A DNA stretch of 8,886 nt from an uncultured bacterium (GTDB taxonomy: Bacteria > Bacillota > Clostridia > Lachnospirales > Lachnospiraceae), in contig CAJMMH010000102.1 in assembly GCA_905214365.1 (NCBI GenBank), positions 1-8,886 of the forward strand, in the 5' to 3' direction. Position 1 is the first letter of the stretch. Every line of letters starts with the position of its first letter. Positions 1-5,900 of this stretch are shown in pieces. Under the pieces are notes generated by a model. It was not told where the DNA came from, searched no databases, and saw nothing but the letters and a program-made list of their open reading frames with translations. Made by a program: the position numbers and the translations under genes.

Positions 1-23
1 GCATGCGAAGCATCGGCAAAATC

Positions 24-56
24 CGTTACTGTTCGAGCGTAGCGTGAACAGTAACG
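24..56. repeat. Intergenic hairpin / palindromic repeat
   Basis: An 11-bp perfect inverted repeat is visible: CGTTACTGTTC (24-34) pairs with GAACAGTAACG (46-56) around an 11-nt loop. No T-tract follows on either strand, so it is not a classical terminator. The sequence resembles short palindromes scattered through Lachnospiraceae intergenic regions, but that is from memory and no second copy lies in this window. It could be a dispersed palindromic repeat or the 3' end structure of a gene upstream of the window. Confidence 0.5.
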
Positions 57-89
57 AACGATCTTAACAGAAACCGGGATAATTCTGGC

Positions 90-118
90 TTGTGAAGTCT
101 GGAAAAGTATAGTATGAT
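90..118 (+). promoter_or_regulatory. Sigma-A-type promoter for the acetylesterase gene
   Basis: A -35-like TTGTGA (90-95) lies 17 bp before a -10-like TATGAT (113-118). The -10 matches consensus at 5 of 6 bases and the -35 at 4 of 6. Transcription would begin near 125 and give a leader of about 110 nt before the start codon at 235. No CRE or other recognisable operator is seen. Confidence 0.5.
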
Positions 119-139
119 AGATGGCAGGATGAATCCGGG

Positions 140-205
140 TTACGGTACGCCCACTTGGTCTGCGAACGGGAAGGGACTTATCGGGTACAGCAAAAGGTAC
201 CGTAA
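140..205 (+). other. Long-range stem in the leader of the acetylesterase mRNA
   Basis: TTACGGTAC (140-148) and GTACCGTAA (197-205) form a perfect 9-bp stem closing a 48-nt G-rich interior, followed by an A-tract at 206-210 and then the ribosome binding site. The element lies wholly inside the predicted untranslated leader. I do not recognise a known riboswitch class. It could be a folded regulatory RNA or a chance pairing. A 60-codon frame (114-296) overlaps it but has no ribosome binding site and runs into the esterase gene, so I do not call it a gene. Confidence 0.3.
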
Positions 206-234
206 AAAAATGGAAGAGCAGAAAGGCAGATACG

Positions 235-1437
235 ATGATTTACAGACTGGATACAAAAGCAGAAACGTATATTCCGGAGCTCGGAGACGGTTTTGAAGAA
301 GGAGAAGCAGGCGCTGCCGGGCTTGCTGTTTCCGACTATTACGCACCGGCGGATGGAGAGGGAATTTATTCGGTAACGTACCGGATTCAGATGAAGGAGG
401 CTTCAGATTCTCTGTTTGTGTTTGCCGGGCGCAAGCAGTTGCTGTGGTTTGGAAGCTGTAAGGCAGGCGATATTATTGAGGGAACCTGCTATCTTCATTT
501 CGGAGAAATCATTCCCCGTTTTCACAAGGATCGGATGGCGATTACGAAGATTGGTTTTGCGATTGCCTGTGAGGATGCGGACCATATCGCATCAGTAAAG
601 ATGGCAGCAGAAAAGCTTTCGCCGACCAAGCTTCCGACGATCTGGCTGGCAGGCGATTCTACGGTTACTGATCAGAGCTGTCCGAAGCCGTATCAGCCAG
701 GCGGCTGTTTCAGTTCCTGGGGACAGTGTCTGGCATATTTCATTGGAAGCGATGCAGCTGTTGACAACCAGGCACATAGTGGACTGACGACAGAAACGTT
801 CCGCAATGAGGGACATTATGGGATTGTAACGGATCAGATGAAGCCCGGTGATTTCTGCCTGCTTCAGTTCGGACACAACGACCAGAAGCTTGCGCATCTG
901 CAGGCAAAGACCGGCTATCGGGAGAATCTGCTCCGTTATATCAATGAAATCCGGGGCTGCTGCGGTATTCCGATTCTGGTAACGCCGTTAGCCCGCAATA
1001 CCTGGAAGGAAGACGGAGCCTACAATGATCTGCTGAAAGAGCATGCGGAAGCAGTGTTTGAAGTGGGCGAAGAAACAGGAGTCCCTGTGATTGATCTGCA
1101 TCGTTATGCGATGCAGCTGATTCAGGAGAACGGAAAAGAGGCGAGCCGTGTATACTTCCATCCGGGTGATATGACGCATACGAACGAGTACGGTTCCTGG
1201 CTGTTCGCAAAGTTCATTGCTGAAAATCTGAAGAATCTGGATCCGGAAACCTTTGAAACTGATTTCCATACCCGCGCGGAACTCGTTCCGGATGAAAACG
1301 TGGGCGCAATGACCGGAGCGAGCAAACCGGCCGGCCGTCAGGATGAACAGAAGGAAATTTTTGACGCGATGGAGCGCGCCGGAGATAACCTGGAGGCAGC
1401 GGTCCGAAAGGCAAGAAAGGAAGCTGGTCTGGAGTAA
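235..1437 (+). CDS. Rhamnogalacturonan acetylesterase-like SGNH hydrolase (cytoplasmic)
   Basis: Predicted 400-residue serine esterase of the SGNH/GDSL superfamily, closest in motif pattern to the CE12 rhamnogalacturonan acetylesterases, which remove acetyl esters from galacturonate in rhamnogalacturonan I. The sequence shows block I GDS at 140-142 (Ser142 nucleophile), GHND at 213-216 (Asn215 oxyanion hole) and DMTH at 312-315 (Asp312 and His315, the rest of the triad). Residues 1-130 precede the catalytic domain and look like a beta-rich accessory domain; the last ~50 residues are a charged, probably helical tail. There is no signal peptide, so it should act inside the cell on imported oligosaccharides. 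ATG 235 is the first start in a frame open from 133 and is preceded by AGAAAGG (220-226), an anti-SD match with an 8-nt spacer. The neighbouring rhaM supports the rhamnose/pectin role. The fold is secure; exact substrate is inferred. Confidence 0.85.
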   Translation: MIYRLDTKAETYIPELGDGFEEGEAGAAGLAVSDYYAPADGEGIYSVTYRIQMKEASDSLFVFAGRKQLLWFGSCKAGDIIEGTCYLHFGEIIPRFHKDRMAITKIGFAIACEDADHIASVKMAAEKLSPTKLPTIWLAGDSTVTDQSCPKPYQPGGCFSSWGQCLAYFIGSDAAVDNQAHSGLTTETFRNEGHYGIVTDQMKPGDFCLLQFGHNDQKLAHLQAKTGYRENLLRYINEIRGCCGIPILVTPLARNTWKEDGAYNDLLKEHAEAVFEVGEETGVPVIDLHRYAMQLIQENGKEASRVYFHPGDMTHTNEYGSWLFAKFIAENLKNLDPETFETDFHTRAELVPDENVGAMTGASKPAGRQDEQKEIFDAMERAGDNLEAAVRKARKEAGLE

Positions 1438-1479
1438 CATTTTGCATGGCGTAAATACGGTTTGGGAAAATCAGGAGCA

Positions 1480-1508
1480 TTGACTTTCCGGCGGTCCTGT
1501 GTTAAGAT
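1480..1508 (+). promoter_or_regulatory. Promoter for rhaM
   Basis: TTGACT (1480-1485) is separated by 17 bp from TAAGAT (1503-1508), and a TG dinucleotide at 1500-1501 gives an extended -10. Transcription would begin near 1515, just upstream of a small repeat fragment and a structured leader. This suggests rhaM can be expressed independently of the esterase gene, although no terminator is evident between the two, so read-through is also possible. Confidence 0.55.
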
Positions 1509-1519
1509 AAGAAAAAAAA

Positions 1520-1543
1520 TAGAGCTTTTTCAAACATGCTCTA
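1520..1543. repeat. Minimal copy of the TAGAGC-ended repeat
   Basis: This 24-bp stretch begins TAGAGC and ends GCTCTA. Its right 18 bp, TTTTTCAAACATGCTCTA, matches the right end of the 95-bp repeat at 1946-2040 with one transition (position 1537). The left six bases equal that element's left end. It therefore looks like a deletion form that retains only the two ends, with TA at each border. It lies at the start of the predicted rhaM transcript. Confidence 0.6.
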
Positions 1544-1600
1544 GGCAGAAAAACTGCCGGAATGTACTCACGCAGTTCTGGTACAGCGAGGTTCCGGAGG
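1544..1600 (+). other. Structured leader of the rhaM mRNA
   Basis: Two hairpins are seen. GGCAG (1544-1548) pairs with CTGCC (1554-1558) around AAAAA. An overlapping alternative pairs CCGGAA (1557-1562) with TTCCGG (1592-1597) and TGTAC (1563-1567) with GTACA (1581-1585). The two share bases 1557-1558, so they are partly exclusive. The second arm adjoins a GGAGGGG string (1596-1602) that is too close to ATG 1605 to serve it well. I recognise no known riboswitch, and regulatory use is speculative. Confidence 0.3.
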
Positions 1601-1628
1601 GGACATGAAAAAACAGGGAGGCATTCAC

Positions 1629-1940
1629 ATGATTAAGGGTTTTAAAATGAAGCTTTATGAAGGTATGGCAGAGGAGTATGAGAAGCGCCATAACCAGCTC
1701 TGGCCGGAGATGAAGGATATGATCCATGAGCACGGCGGAAAGAATTACACCATTTTCCTTGATAAGGAGACTAACACGCTGTTTGGTTATATCGAGATTG
1801 AGGATGAGGAACTCTGGAGCAAGGGAGCAGATACTGCGATCAACAGAAAGTGGTGGGATTTCATGGCAGATATCATGGAGACCAATCCAGACAACAGCCC
1901 GGTATCCATTGATCTTCAGAAGGTATTCCATTTAGATTAA
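1629..1940 (+). CDS. rhaM: L-rhamnose mutarotase
   Basis: A 103-residue protein that interconverts the alpha and beta anomers of L-rhamnose in the cytoplasm, supplying the form used by rhamnose isomerase. It follows Escherichia coli RhaM (104 residues) over its whole length. The conserved RRHN-type motif appears as KRHNQLWPE (19-27) with His21 matching the catalytic His22 of E. coli. RKWWDFM (73-79) carries the paired tryptophans, and the C-terminal NPDNSPVS (86-93) is retained. The start at 1629 is chosen over ATG 1605 because GGGAGG (1616-1621) sits 7 nt before it, whereas the GGAGGGG before 1605 leaves only 2 nt, and because the protein then matches family length. The stop is only 5 nt from a palindromic repeat that may shape the mRNA 3' end. 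Its pairing with an acetylesterase points to rhamnogalacturonan use; no rhaA, rhaB or rhaD is in the window. Confidence 0.95.
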   Translation: MIKGFKMKLYEGMAEEYEKRHNQLWPEMKDMIHEHGGKNYTIFLDKETNTLFGYIEIEDEELWSKGADTAINRKWWDFMADIMETNPDNSPVSIDLQKVFHLD

Positions 1941-1945
1941 TGAAT

Positions 1946-2040
1946 TAGAGCGTGTTTGAAAATCATTCCCGTAATCTGTACGCTCCGATTTGCGGGAGGT
2001 TTTGCACATCTTGCAGAAAGCCTTTTTCAAACACGCTCTA
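1946..2040. repeat. MITE-like palindromic repeat, full copy (95 bp)
   Basis: Perfect 17-bp terminal inverted repeats, TAGAGCGTGTTTGAAAA (1946-1962) and TTTTCAAACACGCTCTA (2024-2040), bound a 61-bp core. The core contains a further stem, CCGTAA (1969-1974) with TTGCGG (1990-1995). Ends are TA, as expected for elements that target TA (IS630/Tc1-mariner type), but no transposase is present and the mobilising enzyme is unknown. A second, partial copy at 8669-8719 matches at 44 of 50 positions with one gap, and two further end fragments occur at 1520-1543 and 7583-7594. It starts 5 nt after the rhaM stop, so its transcript would end in a long hairpin that could protect or terminate the mRNA. Confidence 0.7.
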
Positions 2041-2053
2041 GAGAATAAAACAT

Positions 2054-2151
2054 AAAATGTGCCGCGTATCATTGCAGACGCGGCGGATGCTGCTTTCCGG
2101 GAAAAACGGAAACGGGCATCTGCCGACGGGAATGATACGCGGCACATTTTT
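2054..2151. terminator. Long nested hairpin, probable bidirectional terminator
   Basis: AAAATGTGCCGCGTATCATT (2054-2073) is perfectly complementary to 2131-2150. Inside are a 10-bp stem with one G-T wobble (2081-2090 with 2116-2125) and a 6-bp apical stem, TTTCCG (2094-2099) with CGGAAA (2107-2112). The plus strand ends in TTTTTA and the minus strand in TTTTATG, so the outer stem has U-rich tails in both directions. It lies between convergent rhaM and truA, which fits a shared terminator. The length (~97 nt) and nested form are excessive for a terminator, so it may be a second palindromic repeat that has been recruited. Bases 2153-2218 between it and the truA stop show nothing further. Confidence 0.6.
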
Positions 2152-2218
2152 ATAGTCAAGCGGATATTCGCAATTGAAGCAGGGGACTTCCTTGATTGTA
2201 AAGATATGCAGACGGCAA

Positions 2219-2977
2219 TTAATTGTAGTCCACAGAAACCAGGCATAATCCCTGGGCAGGAGCCATCGGACCGGAGGCGCTGCGGGTCTTTGCCGCGAGA
2301 ATCTGCGGCATATCCGAAGCGACTGTTTTTCCGAAGCCGACATCAAGCAGTGTTCCGACCAGGATGCGAACCATATTCTGGAGAAAACCGTCTCCGTGGA
2401 AGGTAAAAGTTAAAAGCTCGCCTTTCTGATTGATCCGGATAGAATCAACCGTCCGTACCGTTGATTTTTTCATATGCGCATTTCCACAGAAGCTGGCATA
2501 GTCATGGGTTCCGGTCAGCAGGGACGCGGCTTCTTCCATTGGCGCAAGTGCAGGCTGCCGGTCAAGAATCGCAACATATTTGCGATCAAAAACTGGTTTG
2601 GAGGAACCGACGTAGCAAGTGTAGCGGTAGGTTTTTCCGGACGCGTTGAACCGGCTGTGAAAGCGGTCTGAAGCCCTGGAGACTTCAAGAACCGCAATGT
2701 CCTCCGGAAGGTATGTGTTCAGGTAATTGCATACCGACTCCGCGTTCAGAGGCGGCTGGCCGTTCGGTGCTTCTAGAAGGGCATTGGCGGTCATGGCAAG
2801 CGCGTGAACACCGGCATCGGTGCGTCCAGCGCCGATCACGGTGATCGGATATCCGCACAGCCGGGTTAGGACGCTTTCTAACTTTCCCTGAATGGTTGCA
2901 TCTGTATTTTTCTGATGTTCCCATCCGCTGTAACGGGTTCCATCGTAGCGGATGGTAAAACGATAGTTCTGTTTCAT
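2219..2977 (-). CDS. truA: tRNA pseudouridine(38-40) synthase TruA
   Basis: A 252-residue enzyme that isomerises uridine to pseudouridine at positions 38, 39 and 40 in the anticodon stem-loop of many tRNAs. The sequence shows the N-terminal YDGTRYSGW (11-19), the signature GRTDAGVHA (51-59) with catalytic Asp54, the TYRYTCYV segment near the middle, and the C-terminal MVRILVGTLLDVG that closes the active site. Length fits bacterial TruA (about 245-270). The start is preceded by a clear GGAGG within the 14-nt gap that separates it from the stop of the large upstream gene, so the two are very probably cotranscribed and truA has no visible promoter of its own. It ends TAA and is followed (reading minus) by the long hairpin at 2054-2151. 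Confidence 0.96.
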   Translation of the reverse strand: MKQNYRFTIRYDGTRYSGWEHQKNTDATIQGKLESVLTRLCGYPITVIGAGRTDAGVHALAMTANALLEAPNGQPPLNAESVCNYLNTYLPEDIAVLEVSRASDRFHSRFNASGKTYRYTCYVGSSKPVFDRKYVAILDRQPALAPMEEAASLLTGTHDYASFCGNAHMKKSTVRTVDSIRINQKGELLTFTFHGDGFLQNMVRILVGTLLDVGFGKTVASDMPQILAAKTRSASGPMAPAQGLCLVSVDYN

Positions 2978-2991
2978 GGAGCCTCCGGTTA

Positions 2992-5900
2992 TCAGGATAT
3001 ATCAGATGCCTGTCCGGCAGTCTGTTGTTCCAGATTTTTCTGGGCGGTGGAGAGCATCAGCTTGATACGGTTCAGCTGGTTTACTTCAGATGCTCCTGGG
3101 TCGTAATCAACCGCAATAATGTTGGAGTTCGGGTACGCGTGGCGCAGCTCCTTAATAACGCCCTTACCTACAATGTGGTTTGGCAGGCATCCGAACGGCT
3201 GCGTGCAGACGATGTTGTTGACGCCGCTGTGGATCAGCTCCAGCATTTCACCGGTTAAGAACCAGCCCTCGCCAGTCTGGTTTCCAAGCGAAACAAAGTC
3301 GTCAGCCATACGACCAAGATCAGTGATATGAGCCGGAGGCGTAAAGTGCTTACTCTTTTCAAATTCCTTTCGGGCCGCTTTGCGGACATACTCTAAGAGT
3401 GCGATTCCGGCATTGCACAGCTTGGCAGTCGAGCTCTTCATACCGAGCTTGTCTGCCTTGAAGTTGCTGTTGTAGAAGCAGTACAGGAAGAAATCGAGCA
3501 TATCCGGCATTACTGCCTCTGCGCCTTCACGCTCCAGCAGTTCAACCAGATGGTTGTTTGCCTGTGGAAGGAACTTAACCAGGATTTCTCCGACAATTCC
3601 GACTCTCGGCTTCTTTAACGTTTCGTCAATTTCGATCCGGTCAAAGTCGCGGATCATATCGCGCAGAATCTTATTGAAGCGAGTCATGCTCGGCGTCCGC
3701 TGCAGATCGCGGATACAGATTCGCTTCCACTTTTCATGAATGGCATCAGTTGCTCCCTTTACCTTCTCATAAGGACGCATGCGGTAGACCGTGCGCATGA
3801 AGACATCTCCATAGACAATTGCCTGGATGGCGCGGATTGCCATCGGAAGCGTATAAGTAAAGCCGGGGTTTGCCTCAAGCTTGCTCAGGTTGACGGAAAT
3901 AACCGGAATCTGTTCCATACCGGCCTTTTCAAGCGCGCGGCGGATAAAGCCGACATAGTTGCTGGCACGGCAGCCGCCTCCGGTCTGGGTCATAAAGATC
4001 GCAACCTTATTCAGGTCATACCGGCCGGAAAGAAGCGCATCCATAATCTGGCCGACAACAATCAGAGACGGATAGCAGGCATCGTTGTTGACGTATTTCA
4101 GTCCGACATCAACGGCTGTACGGCTTTCTTTCAGGATTTCAACGTGGTAGCCGGAAGCCTGCAGAGCGGCCTGAAGCAGATCAAAATGGATCGGGCTCAT
4201 CTGCGGAGCGAGAATGGTATAATCCTTTTTCATCTCTTTTGTAAAGAGCTTTCGGTTATACGCGGAGGATACTACCTTGCGTTCAATGTGCTTCTGCTCA
4301 CGCACACGGATCGCGGACAGCAGCGAACGGATGCGGATCCGGGCTGCGCCGAGGTTGTTGACCTCGTCAATTTTCAGGACAGTATAAATCTTTCCGGACT
4401 TTGTCAGAATATCATTAACGGCATCAGTAGTAACCGCGTCAAGGCCGCAGCCGAAGGAGTTGAGCTGGATCAGATCCAGGTTATCCTGCGTGCGGACAAA
4501 CTGCGCGGCCGCGTACAGACGGGAGTGATACATCCACTGATCCATGACGATCAGGCGGCCGTCGAGATGACCAAGATGCGATACAGAATCCTCAGTTAGT
4601 ACAGCAAGGCCGTAGGAAGTAATCATTTCCGGGATGCCGTGGTGAATTTCCGGATCGACATGGTATGGACGACCGGCAAGCACGATACCGCGCTTATGAT
4701 TTGCCTTCATCCATGCGAGCGTTTCTTCGCCCTTATCGCGGATATCCTCGCGGCAGCGCTCCATTTCTGCCCATCCGGCATGAACCGCGTCGCGGATCTC
4801 ATCTTCCGGAATGCCGAGCGTGCCGAATTCCTCCACAAGGCGGGAGAGAGCGGTCTCCTCCGTGGTCAGCGCCAGGAACGGATTCATAAAGGTAACATGC
4901 TCGCTCTTGAGTTCTTCCACATTGTTCTTGATATTCTCCGCATAGGAAGTAACCATCGGGCAGTTGTAGTGGTTCTGTGCCGTGTCAAACTCGGTACGCT
5001 CGTACGGAATACACGGATAGAAGATAAACTTCACGCCCTCTTTGATCAGCCATGCAATATGTCCGTGCGCGAGCTTTGCCGGATAGCATTCCGATTCACT
5101 TGGGATGGACTCGATTCCCATTTCGTAGATCTTGCGGCTGGAAGTGGGAGAGAGTACCACACGGTACTTCAGCTGACGGAAGAAAACGGCCCAGAACGGA
5201 TAGTTTTCGTACATGTTCAGGACACGGGCGATTCCGACAGTTCCGCGTGTTGCCTCATCTTCGGAGAGCGGTTCATAATCAAAAATACGCTTGTATTTGT
5301 ACTCAAACAGGTTTGGAATTTCTTCCTTCTTTTTGGTACGGCCAAGACCACGTTCGCACCGGTTTCCGAAGATGTACTGATGGCCGTTGCTGAAACGGTT
5401 GATCGTCAGCAGGCAGTGATTGGTACATCCCTGGCAGCGGGTAAGCTTTGTCGTGTACTGAAGCGTCAGAATATCATTCAGCGACAGCATTGTTGTTTTC
5501 GGACATCCGGCCATCTGGTAGCGCTCTCTCGCAACCAGAGCAGCGCCGAACGCGCCCATGATTCCAGCGATATCCGGACGGGTTGCCTCGCAGCCGGAGA
5601 TCCGCTCGAAGCTGCGCAGAATTGCGTCGTTATAGAAGGTTCCTCCCTGAACGACCACGTGCTTTCCAAGATCGGAAGCGTCGTTAATCTTGATAACCTT
5701 ATACAGCGCGTTTTTAATGACAGAATAAGCAAGACCGGCGGAAATATCAGCAACGGTAGCGCCCTCCTTCTGTGCCTGCTTGACGTTGGAGTTCATAAAT
5801 ACTGTACAGCGGGTTCCAAGATCAATCGGGTTCTTTGCGTACAGAGCTTCCCTAGCAAAATCAACAACCGAGTAGTTCAGAGACTTGGCAAAGGTTTCGA

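Noticed and set aside
114..296. A 60-codon frame upstream of and overlapping the esterase gene
   Set aside because: No ribosome binding site, its ATG overlaps the -10 element (113-118), upstream of the predicted +1, and there is no recognisable protein.
1605..1628. An earlier start for rhaM adding eight residues
   Set aside because: The GGAGGGG before it leaves a 2-nt spacer, and homologues start at the equivalent of 1629.
1530..1931. A 133-codon minus-strand frame opposite rhaM
   Set aside because: rhaM matches its family along its full length; the antisense frame has no ribosome binding site or recognisable sequence.
3736..4599. A 287-codon plus-strand frame antisense to the same gene
   Set aside because: Same codon register and same explanation as the larger antisense frame; no ribosome binding site or recognisable protein.
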